Shown: positions 1-9,577, numbered from the stretch's first letter. The stretch: 64,000 nt of DNA from Stenotrophomonas maltophilia (GCF_025642255.1 NZ_CP106759.1:1577501-1641500); one strand, 5' to 3'. Notes: generated by a model not told the origin, from the sequence alone. Program-made: numbers and translations.

Positions 1-1
1 G

Positions 2-316
2 CAGGCGGCGCTCGGCGATACCGTGCGCGTGGCGACGCTGGGTGGCGAAGCGGAGATCCGCATTCCGGCAGAGACCCAGACCGGCAAACTGTTCCGCCTG
101 CGCGGCAAGGGCGTGCGTTCGGTGCGCAGCCGCAGCGAGGGCGATCTGTATTGCCGCGTGGTGGTCGAGACGCCGGTCAACCTGACCAACGACCAGCGCA
201 GGCTGCTGGAGCAGTTCGAGGCCACCTTCGTCGGTGAGGAAGCGCGCAAGCACTCGCCGAAGTCCGCCACCTTCATGGACGGCGTGAAGGGCTTCTGGGA
301 CCGGATGACGTCCTGA
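2..316 (+). CDS. dnaJ: Chaperone DnaJ, C-terminal part (5' end outside window)
   Basis: This is the last ~104 residues of a DnaJ (Hsp40) co-chaperone, which delivers unfolded clients to DnaK and stimulates its ATPase. The open frame already runs at base 2, so the J domain, Gly/Phe region and zinc fingers lie outside the window. What remains is the second substrate-binding domain ([11 protein letters not shown], then [20 protein letters not shown]) and the dimerisation tail with [21 protein letters not shown] and FWDRMTS, both typical of DnaJ. A short perfect inverted repeat, TCAACGC-AA-GCGTTGA (321-336), follows the stop. It has no T-run, so it is at best a weak terminator. Confidence 0.93.
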   Translation, partial: QAALGDTVRVATLGGEAEIRIPAETQTGKLFRLRGKGVRSVRSRSEGDLYCRVVVETPVNLTNDQRRLLEQFEATFVGEEARKHSPKSATFMDGVKGFWDRMTS

Positions 317-339
317 ATTTTCAACGCAAGCGTTGAGCG

Positions 340-446
340 GTAGCGCCGGGCCATGCCCGGCGTTGTCGTGTATGGGAATGCATTGCGCGCCGCCGGGCAT
401 CGGTCCGTGACCTTATGAATCCGGTAGCGCCGGGCCATGCCCGGCG
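340..446. repeat. Two GTAG-headed REP (SMAG-type) palindromes
   Basis: Units at 340-362 and 424-446 are identical. Each has a GTAG head followed by CGCCGGGC-CATG-CCCGGCG, both in plus orientation. They lie between the convergent dnaJ and AraC-type genes. This head-plus-palindrome form is that of the SMAG repeats of Stenotrophomonas. Confidence 0.85.
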
Positions 447-461
447 TTGCTGTGCCTCGGG

Positions 462-1259
462 TCAGCGGAAGAACGCCGCCGGGGTCTGCCCCAGCTGGCG
501 CTTGAACATGCTGGTGAACGCGCTGGGGCTGTCGTAGCCCATCGCCAGTGCGACATCGATGACCTTCTCGCCGGTCGCCAGCCGTTCCATTGCCGCCAGC
601 AGCCGCGCCTGCTGCCGCCACTGGCCGAAGGTCATGCCCAGTTCGTTGGCGAAGTGGCGCTGGATGGTTTTCACATCCACTTCCAGTGCCTGCGCCCAGT
701 CCTGCAGCGTGGCGTCATCGCCGGGGTGCTTCTGCAGGTGCCGGCAGATCCGCTGCAGGCGCGGATCGGCAGGCGCGGGCAGGTGCAGCGGCAATACGTC
801 CATGCGATGCAGCTCGTCCAGCAGAAGGCGCACCACGCGGCCATCGCGGCTGTCTTCGATGTGCTCGCCCTTGATCAGGGTGGCTGCCTGCAGCAGTTCG
901 CGCAGCAGCGGTGCCACCTGTACCGCGAACGGTTCGGCCGGCAGTTGCGGGGCGAATGACGGGTCGATGTACAGGCTGCGCATGTGCACGGCGGCAATGC
1001 AGTCCACCGCATGCACCATGCCGGCCGGCATCCAGATCGCACGGGTGGAGGGCACGACCCAGCGACCGACTTCCGAGCGCACCACCATCAGCCCGGAGAT
1101 GGCATAGACCAGCTGGTGGCGCTGGTGCTTGTGGCCTGCGATATGGGTGCCGGCCGGGTACTGGGTAACCCGGTAGGTGACCGGGCGATGCAGCGGCACA
1201 TCGCGCCACGGCGCAGCCGGATCGACGTCACCGCCAATGTCCTTTTTGCGATAGGCCAT
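462..1259 (-). CDS. AraC-family transcriptional regulator with cupin-type sensor domain
   Basis: About 265 residues. The N-terminal half is a cupin-like AraC sensor (YPAGTHIAGHKHQRHQLVYA, followed by IWMPAGMVHAVDC). The C-terminal ~100 residues form the double helix-turn-helix, with DVKTIQRHFANELGMTFGQW and the second helix pair ending in SPSAFTSMFKRQLGQTPAAFFR. It is divergent from the MFS exporter gene at 1332, and local regulators of this type usually control the adjacent transporter, so it probably regulates that gene. Start choice: ATG at 1259 begins the conserved part. An in-frame ATG at 1301 would add 14 Arg/Pro-rich residues and leave only 30 bp between the divergent genes, so I prefer 1259, though no strong ribosome site supports it. 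The effector is unknown. Confidence 0.88.
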   Translation of the reverse strand: MAYRKKDIGGDVDPAAPWRDVPLHRPVTYRVTQYPAGTHIAGHKHQRHQLVYAISGLMVVRSEVGRWVVPSTRAIWMPAGMVHAVDCIAAVHMRSLYIDPSFAPQLPAEPFAVQVAPLLRELLQAATLIKGEHIEDSRDGRVVRLLLDELHRMDVLPLHLPAPADPRLQRICRHLQKHPGDDATLQDWAQALEVDVKTIQRHFANELGMTFGQWRQQARLLAAMERLATGEKVIDVALAMGYDSPSAFTSMFKRQLGQTPAAFFR

Positions 1260-1331
1260 GACCCGAACGCGGCAGAAGGGAGGGGAAGGCAACCGTAGCA
1301 TGCGGAACCGCCCTCAAATCTGACTGCGTCC

Positions 1332-2531
1332 ATGTCGACTCTGGCTTCCCCTGCAACGACCTCCCGCCCGGTGGCGCCCGGCGTACTGGCCGCCATCTCC
1401 ACCTCGCATGTCGTCAACGACATGATGCAGTCGTTGATCCTGGCGATCTATCCGGTCATCAAGGGCGGCTTCAATCTCAGCTTCACCCAGATCGGACTGA
1501 TCACGCTGACCTACCAGCTCACCGCGTCGATCTTCCAACCGCTGGTGGGGATGCAGACCGACCGCCATCCAGCGCCGTACTCGTTGCCGATCGGCATGGC
1601 CTCGACGCTGTGCGGGATGCTGCTGCTCGGCTTCGCGCCGAACTATGCGATGGTCCTGATGGCCGCCGCGCTGGTCGGCATCGGATCGGCGATCTTCCAC
1701 CCGGAAGCGTCGCGCATCGCACGGCTGGCGTCCGGCGGGCGCCATGGCTTCGCACAGTCGGTGTTCCAGGTCGGCGGCAACTTCGGTACCGCGCTGGGGC
1801 CGCTGATTGCCGCCGCCGTGATCGTGCCGTACGGCCAGCATGCGGCCTCATGGTTTGCCGGTGCTGCGCTGGTCGGCATCGCCCTGCTGACCTATGTGAG
1901 CCGCTGGTATGCGCTGCACCTGGGCGCACCCCGCCCGGCCGGCGTGGCGGCGGTGGCGTCGCGGCATCCTCCGCGCACCGTGGCCAAGGTGCTGGCGATC
2001 CTGCTGGTGCTGATCTTCAGCAAGTACTTCTACATGGCCAGCATCGGCAGCTACTTCACCTTCTACCTGATCCACCATTTCGGCATTCCGGTGGCGCAGG
2101 CGCAGCTGCATCTGTTCGCGTTCCTGGTGGCTTCGGCGGCGGGTGGCTTCCTGGGCGGTCCCCTGGGCGATCGCATCGGCCGCAAGCCGATCATCTGGAC
2201 CTCGATCCTGGGCGTAGCGCCGTTCGCACTGGCGTTGCCGCATGCGGATCTGCTGTGGACCACGGTGCTGGCGGTGCTGATCGGTTTCGTGTTGTCGTCT
2301 GCCTTCTCTGCCATCGTGGTCTATGCGCAGGAGATGATGCCGCACCGGATCGGCATGGTGTCGGGCCTGTTCTTCGGTTTTGCGTTCGGCATGGGCGGCC
2401 TGGGCGCGGCGGTGCTGGGCCTGCTGGCGGACAGGACCAGCATCGAATACGTCTATCACCTGACGGCGTTCCTGCCGCTGCTCGGCATCGTGGCGGCATG
2501 GCTGCCGCCGTCGCGGCCTGCTGCTCACTGA
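1332..2531 (+). CDS. fsr: MFS exporter, fosmidomycin-resistance (Fsr) type
   Basis: A 399-residue major facilitator with 12 predicted membrane helices. Its sequence follows E. coli Fsr along its whole length: NDMMQSLILAIYPV near residue 30, ITLTYQLTASIFQPLVG, GSAIFHPEASRIARLASGGRHG, FSKYFYMASI, and a C-terminal GMVSGLFFGFAFGMGGLGAA. Fsr proteins extrude fosmidomycin and related small molecules using the proton gradient. The natural substrate here is not shown by the sequence. It is divergent from an AraC-type regulator with about 70 bp between them, which suggests inducible expression. A composite palindromic element begins 10 bp after the stop. Confidence 0.9.
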   Translation: MSTLASPATTSRPVAPGVLAAISTSHVVNDMMQSLILAIYPVIKGGFNLSFTQIGLITLTYQLTASIFQPLVGMQTDRHPAPYSLPIGMASTLCGMLLLGFAPNYAMVLMAAALVGIGSAIFHPEASRIARLASGGRHGFAQSVFQVGGNFGTALGPLIAAAVIVPYGQHAASWFAGAALVGIALLTYVSRWYALHLGAPRPAGVAAVASRHPPRTVAKVLAILLVLIFSKYFYMASIGSYFTFYLIHHFGIPVAQAQLHLFAFLVASAAGGFLGGPLGDRIGRKPIIWTSILGVAPFALALPHADLLWTTVLAVLIGFVLSSAFSAIVVYAQEMMPHRIGMVSGLFFGFAFGMGGLGAAVLGLLADRTSIEYVYHLTAFLPLLGIVAAWLPPSRPAAH

Positions 2532-2610
2532 GGGAGGGTGGGTTTGCAGGGCTTGCAGCCCTGCACCTGCAGAGGCAACGGCAACAACCGAAGCGCGCTA
2601 TCCGTGGATT

Positions 2611-2713
2611 GGCGGGGTGGGTCCGGTTGGCGGGGGACGCTGCAAGTACGTCCATGTAAGCTCGGTCGCCGCATCCATGCGGCTCACGCCCCCGCAACCG
2701 GACCCACCCCGCC
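2611..2713. repeat. Large hairpin A1 of the composite element
   Basis: Perfect 19-bp arms, GGCGGGGTGGGTCCGGTTG at 2611-2629 and its complement at 2695-2713. At the tip is a second perfect stem, GCCGCAT-CC-ATGCGGC (2668-2683). Its stem and loop match the hairpin at 21211-21312 on the opposite strand, except at the tip. Confidence 0.85.
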
Positions 2714-2755
2714 TTCGGTGGTTTTCCGCGATCTGTCGGAACAGCACTCTGCTCT

Positions 2756-2853
2756 GGTAGGTGTCGACCTTGGTCGACACGGCAGATCCACGCCATGCGT
2801 GGATGAATTCATTCGATATCTGACAGATGTGTCGACCAAGGTCGACACCTACC
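2756..2853. repeat. Inverted pair of GTGTCGACC-TT-GGTCGACAC units
   Basis: GGTAG followed by GTGTCGACCTTGGTCGACAC (2756-2780) is the exact reverse complement of 2829-2853. Each unit is also an imperfect palindrome on its own. The 48 bp between them include a short hairpin (2786-2804) that is missing from the second composite element. Confidence 0.88.
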
Positions 2854-2910
2854 AACAGCCGCGCGGAACAACAGCCGCAGTTACCAACAGCCGCGTGAAC
2901 CTGTCGAAGT

Positions 2911-3008
2911 GGGGCGGTGTGGGTGGTCAGGACCGTTGGCGCCATGGATGGCGCCATCGAGCCCCCATGGATGGGTTTACGGCGTGTCCTGACCACCCAC
3001 ACCGCCCC
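2911..3008. repeat. Large hairpin A2 of the composite element
   Basis: Perfect 23-bp arms at 2911-2933 (beginning GGGGCGGTGTGGGTGG) and 2986-3008. The tip stem is GGCGCCAT-GG-ATGGCGCC (2938-2955). It corresponds to the hairpin at 20969-21064 read on the other strand. Confidence 0.85.
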
Positions 3009-3106
3009 GCCACCCCACGGAATGCCGCTTTGGCTTTGGCTTCGGCCGTTGCCGTTGCATTGAGCAGGTGCAGGGCTGCAAGCCCTGCCGAAAACCCCCT
3101 TGGGCG

Positions 3107-3112
3107 TAGAAT
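3107..3112 (+). promoter_or_regulatory. Probable -10 box of pdxY, leaderless transcript
   Basis: TAGAAT lies with only six bases between it and the pdxY ATG at 3119. Transcription would therefore begin at or next to the start codon, giving a leaderless message. No Shine-Dalgarno sequence is present. I see no convincing -35 box. Confidence 0.5.
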
Positions 3113-3118
3113 GCGGAT

Positions 3119-4027
3119 ATGAGCGAATCCCTTGATACCCATCTGGTCCACGGTCGCCGCCAGCGGCCGGATGGGCCGTCGCCGGTCGATGTCATTTCGG
3201 TCCAGTCGCAGCTTGTCTACGGCCATGCCGGCAACAGTGCCGCCATGCCGCCGATGCGCGCGCTCGGTGTGCGCGTGGCCGACATCCCGACCACGCTGCT
3301 GAGCAACGCGCCGTTCTACGAGACCACCCGCGGCCGCGTACTGCCCAGTGACTGGTTCGCCGATCTGCTGCTGGGCACCCACGAGCGTGGCTTGCCGCAG
3401 CGGGCCAGGATGCTGGTCTCCGGCTACTTCGGCAGCACCGCCAATGGTGCGGCGTTCGCCGACTGGCTCGATCAGGTCCTGCCCGCGTGCCCGCAGCTGC
3501 GCTACTGCCTGGATCCGGTGATCGGCGATACCCATACCGGCCCCTATGTGGAGCCGGGTCTGGAGGCGATCTTCGCCGAACGGCTGCTGCCGCATGCGTG
3601 GCTGGTCACCCCGAATGCATTCGAGCTGGCCCGTCTGACCGGCATGCCGGCACTGGCCGAGGCCGACGCCATCGCCGCCGCGCGTACGCTGCTGGCGCGT
3701 GGTCCGCACTGGGTGATCGCGCACAGCGTGGGTGGCACGCCGGGCGAGCTGGTGACGCTGGCGGTGGGACGCGACGAGACCTGGCGTTGGACCTCGCCGC
3801 TGCTGCCGGTGGACGTGGCCGGGACCGGCGACGTACTGATGTCGCTGGTGGTGTCGTTCCTGCTGCGGGGAGAGTCGATGCAGCAGGCGATCTCGCGTGC
3901 CATCGCGGGTACCCATGCCGCCCTGGAGGCCACGCTGGCCAATGGTTTCGAGGAGTTCGACGTGATTGCCGCGGCGCCCGCCGCACTGGCCGAAGGCACG
4001 CGCTTCCGCGCTGAACGCGTGGCATGA
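3119..4027 (+). CDS. pdxY: Pyridoxal kinase (PdxY/PdxK type)
   Basis: A 302-residue kinase of the ribokinase fold that phosphorylates pyridoxal to pyridoxal 5'-phosphate in vitamin B6 salvage. Evidence: the N-terminal substrate loop DVISVQSQLVYGHAGNSAA, the central YCLDPVIGD, the LVTPNAFELARLTG motif, and the C-terminal anion hole and catalytic Asp in DVAGTGDVLMS. Length fits the family. It overlaps tyrA by four bases (ATGA, 4024-4027), so the two are translationally coupled. The upstream -10 box sits so close that the message looks leaderless. PdxY versus PdxK cannot be settled from sequence alone. Confidence 0.9.
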   Translation: MSESLDTHLVHGRRQRPDGPSPVDVISVQSQLVYGHAGNSAAMPPMRALGVRVADIPTTLLSNAPFYETTRGRVLPSDWFADLLLGTHERGLPQRARMLVSGYFGSTANGAAFADWLDQVLPACPQLRYCLDPVIGDTHTGPYVEPGLEAIFAERLLPHAWLVTPNAFELARLTGMPALAEADAIAAARTLLARGPHWVIAHSVGGTPGELVTLAVGRDETWRWTSPLLPVDVAGTGDVLMSLVVSFLLRGESMQQAISRAIAGTHAALEATLANGFEEFDVIAAAPAALAEGTRFRAERVA

Positions 4028-5148
4028 CGGCAGTGCAGCACTTTGCGCCGCGCACGATCGGCATCGTCGGCAGTGCCGGCGCCTACGGGCGCTGGCTGGG
4101 CCGCTTCTTCGAGCAGCAGATGCGACTGCAGGTGATCGGCCACGATCCGGCCGATGCTGCTTCGCATACACCGGAGCAGTTGCTGGCCGAGGCCGATGTA
4201 CTGGTGTTCTCCGCACCGATCCGGCATACGCCGGAACTGATCGCCGAATACGTGCGCCGCTCGGCGGGTCGTGAACGCGGGCGCCTGTGGCTCGATGTCA
4301 CCTCGGTCAAGGACGCGCCGGTACAGGCGATGCTTGCCTCACAGGCCGAAGTGGTCGGCCTGCACCCGATGACCGCGCCGCCGAAGGCCCCCACGTTGAA
4401 GGGTAGGGTGATGGTGGTCTGCGAAGCGCGACTGCAGCACTGGCAGCCCTGGCTGGATGCGCTGTGCGTGGCGCTGCAGGCCGAGTGCGTGCGCGCCACG
4501 CCACAGCACCATGACCAGATGATGGCGCTGGTGCAGGCGATGGTGCATGCCACGCATCTGGCCCAGGCCGGAGTGCTGCGGGAATATCAGCCGCAACTGG
4601 GGACACTGGAAGCGATGCTTCCCTATCGCTCGGCGTCGTTCGAACTGGATACCGCGATCATCTCGCGCATCCTCTCGCTGAATCCGGCGATCTATGAGGA
4701 CATCCAGTTCGGCAATCCGCATGTCGCGCCGATGCTAGAACGCCTGGTCGGCCAGCTGCGCGTGCTGCAGGCCCAGGTCGATCAAGGCGACGACATGGCG
4801 CGCGGTGCATTCCGTGAGCAGATGCTGGTGGCGAACCGGGCCGCCTTCGGCGCGCCTGCACTGGCCTCGGGAAACTATACCTTCGAGCGGGTGGGCTACC
4901 TGCTGGCCGATCTGACCGAGCGCAACGCCGTGTCGGTCCACCTGCCGGAAGATCGCCCGGGCTCACTGCGTGAGCTGCTGAACATCTTCGAGCAGCACGG
5001 CATCAGCCTGGCTTCCATCCATTCCTCGCGCACGCCGGGCGGGGAAGTGCATTTCCGCATCGGCTTCGTCGCCGGCAGTGATCCCCGTGCCCTGGCCGAC
5101 GCAGCGGCCGCCGTGGATGCCAGCGGAATCGGACGGGTACTGGCGTAG
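4024..5148 (+). CDS. tyrA: Prephenate dehydrogenase with C-terminal ACT domain
   Basis: A 374-residue TyrA that oxidatively decarboxylates prephenate to 4-hydroxyphenylpyruvate in tyrosine synthesis. The N-terminal Rossmann fold begins IGIVGSAGAYGRWLGRFF. WLDVTSVKDAPV and VGLHPMTAPPKAPTLKG are the usual prephenate dehydrogenase motifs. The middle is all-helical (ATHLAQAGVLREY, NPAIYEDIQFGNP). The last ~75 residues (VSVHLPEDRPGSLRELLNIFEQHGISLASIHS) form an ACT domain, normally the site of feedback control by tyrosine. There is no fused chorismate mutase. Coupled to pdxY; a B6 enzyme and an aromatic amino acid enzyme may share an operon because tyrosine aminotransfer needs PLP. Confidence 0.93.
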   Translation: MTAVQHFAPRTIGIVGSAGAYGRWLGRFFEQQMRLQVIGHDPADAASHTPEQLLAEADVLVFSAPIRHTPELIAEYVRRSAGRERGRLWLDVTSVKDAPVQAMLASQAEVVGLHPMTAPPKAPTLKGRVMVVCEARLQHWQPWLDALCVALQAECVRATPQHHDQMMALVQAMVHATHLAQAGVLREYQPQLGTLEAMLPYRSASFELDTAIISRILSLNPAIYEDIQFGNPHVAPMLERLVGQLRVLQAQVDQGDDMARGAFREQMLVANRAAFGAPALASGNYTFERVGYLLADLTERNAVSVHLPEDRPGSLRELLNIFEQHGISLASIHSSRTPGGEVHFRIGFVAGSDPRALADAAAAVDASGIGRVLA

Positions 5149-5152
5149 TGCA

Positions 5153-5199
5153 TTCATCCACAGGGGATGTGGATGAATTCTGCGCAAACATGTGGATAA
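5153..5199. other. Inverted repeat and DnaA-box-like sites after tyrA
   Basis: ATTCATCCAC-AGGGGAT-GTGGATGAAT (5153-5179) is a perfect 10-bp inverted repeat whose arms each contain a DnaA box with one change. A perfect DnaA 9-mer (TTATCCACA on the minus strand) follows at 5191-5199. The hairpin may also end pdxY-tyrA transcription, although it has no T-run. Confidence 0.5.
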
Positions 5200-5324
5200 C
5201 ACTGCTCACGCCTTGCCAGCACAGGCTGTCAAGATCTGTGGCGAAAAACTGACCAGGGTGCTGCCGGTGAGGCCGGGCTATGCCCGGCTGCCCTGCGATT
5301 GACCCGCGCGACGCTAGCGCGACG

Positions 5325-5519
5325 CTAGATGGTCAGCCGCAGTTCGCCCCCGCTGGTGCTGAACTCGCGGCCATTGCGCACCAGATGACGCCCGTCGTCG
5401 AGCTCGTAGCGCGGGGTGGCTTCGGAATGATGTCCGCTGCCATTGGCCTCGGGCTTGAACTCGATGATGATATGGCTCTCGCCATTGCTGTCGACTGCGG
5501 GAAACTGACGGAACGACAT
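5325..5519 (-). CDS. Small conserved-looking hypothetical protein (64 aa)
   Basis: A 64-residue polar protein with no membrane segment or recognised domain. It contains SHIIIEFKP and RYELDDGRHLVRNGREF, suggesting a small beta-rich fold. The case for a real gene is the ribosome site: AAGGAGGT stands five bases before the ATG, one of the best Shine-Dalgarno sequences in the window. It lies about 70 bp downstream of the ABC exporter gene on the same strand, so it may be expressed with that operon or from its own promoter. I cannot assign a function. Confidence 0.7.
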   Translation of the reverse strand: MSFRQFPAVDSNGESHIIIEFKPEANGSGHHSEATPRYELDDGRHLVRNGREFSTSGGELRLTI

Positions 5520-5589
5520 CGTCCACCTCCTTCAGCGGATGCTGCTTCTGCGCGGCCAGCTTGGCGCCAGAGGTGTTAGCCGACCGTCA

Positions 5590-7354
<1,765 letters not shown>

Positions 7355-7362
<8 letters not shown>

Positions 7363-7951
7363 CCTGGTCGTCATCTCGGATACGGATACGGTCACGGGTG
7401 GCGTCTCGCAGGCGGATTTTCAATGCGTCGGCCTGGTCGGCGGGTAATTCGATCCGCAGGCGCACGCCTTCAGCGTCGAACTGTTCATCCTGCTTCTCGG
7501 CGAAGAACGCGGGCAGGGCCGCATGCAGGGTACCCAGGTCCTCGAAGCCGGCCAGCAGCTGCAGCCGTGCCATCGCCACCAGTGGCAGCCGCGGTGCCGT
7601 GCGCAGACACTCGGCGGCGGTACCGCCGTAGGCGCGGACCAGACCGCCGGCGCCGAGCTTGATACCCCCGTACCAGCGGATCACCACCACCATGACCCGG
7701 TCGAAGCCCTGGCCATCGATGGCGGCCAGGATCGGCCGGCCGGCAGTCCCCGCCGGCTCGCCATCATCGCTGGAGCGATACTCCTGTCCATGCCGGTAGG
7801 CCCAGCAGTTGTGCGTGGCGTCGGCCACCATCACCCGCTGCAGGAACGACATCGCCGCCGCCGCGCCATCGATGGGCGCGGCATGGGCGATGAAGCGGCT
7901 GTGCTTGACTTCCAGCGTGTGGCTGACGGGCTGGGCGAGGGTATCGGGCAT
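7355..7951 (-). CDS. yigZ: YigZ/IMPACT-family protein
   Basis: About 198 residues of the YigZ (UPF0029, IMPACT N-terminal) family. Typical motifs are KHSRFIAHAAPI, ATHNCWAYR, SDDGEPAGTAGRPIL and VVVIRWYGGIKLGAGGLVRAYG, followed by the C-terminal DUF1949-like ferredoxin fold. Family members bind nucleic acid or ribosomes, but the biochemical role of the bacterial proteins is not settled. The long open frame extends upstream to 8185, but conserved sequence begins at MPDTLAQPVSHTLEVKHSRF (7951). An ATG three codons earlier (7960) is equally possible. It sits between the anti-sigma gene and the ABC exporter with small gaps, probably one transcript. Confidence 0.88.
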
Positions 7952-7985
7952 TCCCTTCATTCTACGGGGTTGCCGCCCCCATGCT

Positions 7986-8957
7986 TCAGTCGTCCAGCAG
8001 AGGACGCAGGTCGCGTGGCAGCCGCGACTCCGGATACTGCTGCACGTAGCGCTCGAGGCTGGCACGGGCGATGTCGCGCTGGCCTTCGTCGCGACGTTCG
8101 CGGATCTTCTGCAGCCACTGCCGGCGGGGCAGCTGGGCGTCGGCGGCCACTTCGGCCTGCACGGCCGTAGCGCTGAGCGCGGCATCGCTGCCGCGACGCA
8201 TCACGCCTGGTGCACTGCGGAGCGGTGCGGCCCGCTTGAGCGTCGTGGTGTCACCGCGCTGTCCCGCGCTGGCCGGGGCGGCCTCCATCGCGCCGGACAG
8301 GGGGGCATCGGCGTCGCGCGCTTCCAGCGACGGCGGCGCAGGCGCCGCAGCAGGCAGCGGTGCCGAATAGGCCACAGCGGCCGGAGGTTCCGCAGCCGGC
8401 GGCGGAGCTGCGGTGTCGGCGGCGGCGCGCTCGGTGGCCTGAGCCGCCGCTTTCGCTCGTGCCGCCACCGTCGGTGCCGGTGTCTGCGGTGCGGAGGATC
8501 GGGCCGGCGCGGCGGGCCTGGGTGCCGCGACCGGCGCCGGTGGTGCCGGTGGTGCCGGCGGCGCACTTGCGATGGCCGGCTCGGCAGGGGAAGGCCGGGT
8601 AGGGCCCTCGGCAGGCTGCGCGGCCACTTCGGCAGCGACCTCGTCGGCGACGCGCGGCGCAGTGATCTGTGCATCGTGCGCCGGGACCGCGGGCGGTTCC
8701 GGGCGCAGCTGCCAGGCGATTCCGATGGCGAATACCATCGATGCAGCAACGCCGAACACCGCAGGCCAGTGCCGGCGCGGCCGCCGTGCACGCACGCTGC
8801 CCGCACCGGGCGCGTCGGCCGGTGGCGCCTGCACCGCCGCACGGGCGGCCGCCAGGATCGTGGCATCCAGCGCCGCCGGAGGCGCCTGTTCGACACGACG
8901 GCCGAGCAGGCGCGCCAGCTCGCGCTCTTCAGGCGTCAGGGGTTCGTCTCGGTTCAT
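7986..8957 (-). CDS. Probable membrane anti-sigma factor with Ala/Pro-rich periplasmic region
   Basis: 323 residues. The first ~60 are cytoplasmic and include LTPEERELARLLGRRVEQAPP. A single membrane helix follows (about 65-82, AVFGVAASMVFAIGIAW). The remainder is periplasmic and dominated by Ala and Pro to about residue 225, ending in a charged helical segment (WLQKIRERRDEGQRDIARASLERYVQQYPESRLP). The start codon overlaps the stop of the ECF sigma gene (ATGA, 8954-8957), the classic arrangement for a sigma factor and its membrane-bound antagonist. I see no HxxxCxxC zinc motif, so it would be a non-ZAS anti-sigma. The Ala/Pro stretch looks like a cell-envelope spacer. Confidence 0.72.
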   Translation of the reverse strand: MNRDEPLTPEERELARLLGRRVEQAPPAALDATILAAARAAVQAPPADAPGAGSVRARRPRRHWPAVFGVAASMVFAIGIAWQLRPEPPAVPAHDAQITAPRVADEVAAEVAAQPAEGPTRPSPAEPAIASAPPAPPAPPAPVAAPRPAAPARSSAPQTPAPTVAARAKAAAQATERAAADTAAPPPAAEPPAAVAYSAPLPAAAPAPPSLEARDADAPLSGAMEAAPASAGQRGDTTTLKRAAPLRSAPGVMRRGSDAALSATAVQAEVAADAQLPRRQWLQKIRERRDEGQRDIARASLERYVQQYPESRLPRDLRPLLDD

Positions 8958-9577
8958 GCGTTCAGTCCCGCACGCAGCTTGTCCATCGCATAGCGCAGCC
9001 GCGATTTCACGGTTTCCCGGCCTACGCCGGTGATCTGGCCGATCTCCTCCAGGCTCAGTTCCTGATCCAGCCGCAGCTGCAGCACTTCGCGCTGCTCCAG
9101 CGGCAGTTCTTCCATCGCGCGCTGGATGCGGCGACGTTGCTCGAATTCTGAAAGCTCTGCTTCCGGGGTCTGCCCGTCTTCCAGCGCGGCCAGACGCAGC
9201 TCGGCATCGGCCGGCGCCGCCGGGCGGTGGCGTGCGGCGCGCCAGTGATCGTTGAGCCGGTTGTGCGCGATGCGGAACAGCCAGGTGCTGAAGGCGGCAT
9301 CCGGCTGCCAGCCGGACCGTGCGCTGATGACCCGTTGCCAGACGTCCTGGAAGATCTCCTCGGCCAGGGCGGTATCGCGCAGCTGGCGCAGCAGGAAGCC
9401 GAACAGGCGCTTGCGATGGCGCGCATACAGGCTCTCGAACGCGTGCAGGTCGCCGCCGGCCCAGGCGAGCATCAAGGCTTCATCGGTTGGCAGGGCGCTG
9501 GCGTCCACGCGGTACAGGTTAAGGCCTGCCGACGATGGCGCATAGCGGGGTGCGGGGGCGGACAGGGCGAGGTTCAT
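8954..9577 (-). CDS. ECF-type RNA polymerase sigma factor
   Basis: About 207 residues. Region 2 runs from DLHAFESLYARHRKRLFGFL through AEEIFQDVWQRV to FSTWLFRIAHNRLNDHWR. Region 4 is LEQREVLQLRLDQELSLEEIGQITGVGRETVKSRLRYAMDKLRAGL, with the helix-turn-helix that reads the -35 box. The linker is short, as in ECF sigma factors. The next gene encodes its likely membrane antagonist, translationally coupled by ATGA. The start is taken at ATG 9577 (MNLALSAPAP); an upstream ATG at 9646 would add 23 basic residues and run into the divergent gene. The regulon is unknown; such pairs often control themselves and adjacent genes. Confidence 0.9.
   Translation of the reverse strand: MNLALSAPAPRYAPSSAGLNLYRVDASALPTDEALMLAWAGGDLHAFESLYARHRKRLFGFLLRQLRDTALAEEIFQDVWQRVISARSGWQPDAAFSTWLFRIAHNRLNDHWRAARHRPAAPADAELRLAALEDGQTPEAELSEFEQRRRIQRAMEELPLEQREVLQLRLDQELSLEEIGQITGVGRETVKSRLRYAMDKLRAGLNA

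Larger units (their letters stand above)
2541..3097. repeat. Composite nested-palindrome element, copy A
   Basis: This non-coding block between the Fsr-like gene and pdxY is built symmetrically. The outer ends are small hairpins, GCAGGGC-TTGCA-GCCCTGC (2546-2564) and GCAGGGC-TGCAA-GCCCTGC (3070-3088), flanked by matching inverted sequence. Inside these lie two ~100-nt hairpins (2611-2713 and 2911-3008). At the centre is a pair of inverted 25-bp units (2756-2780 and 2829-2853), each containing the palindrome GTGTCGACCTTGGTCGACAC or its complement, with a small hairpin ATCCACGC-CAT-GCGTGGAT between them (2786-2804). Open frames crossing it have no ribosome site or recognisable domain. A related element in the opposite orientation lies at 20891-21381. 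Confidence 0.85.

Noticed and set aside
2756-2853. Possible minimal CRISPR array from the repeated GTGTCGACC units
   Set aside because: The units are inverted rather than direct, only two per locus, and there are no unique spacers or cas genes.
2538-3122. Frames on both strands through the first composite element
   Set aside because: They translate hairpin arms, have no ribosome site and no known domain, and the symmetry of the DNA explains their length.
5153-5199. Replication origin
   Set aside because: Only one perfect DnaA box, no AT-rich unwinding region, and no dnaA, dnaN or gidA nearby.
5280-5579. Plus-strand 99-codon frame opposite the 64-aa gene
   Set aside because: No ribosome site, whereas the minus-strand frame has AAGGAGGT at ideal spacing.
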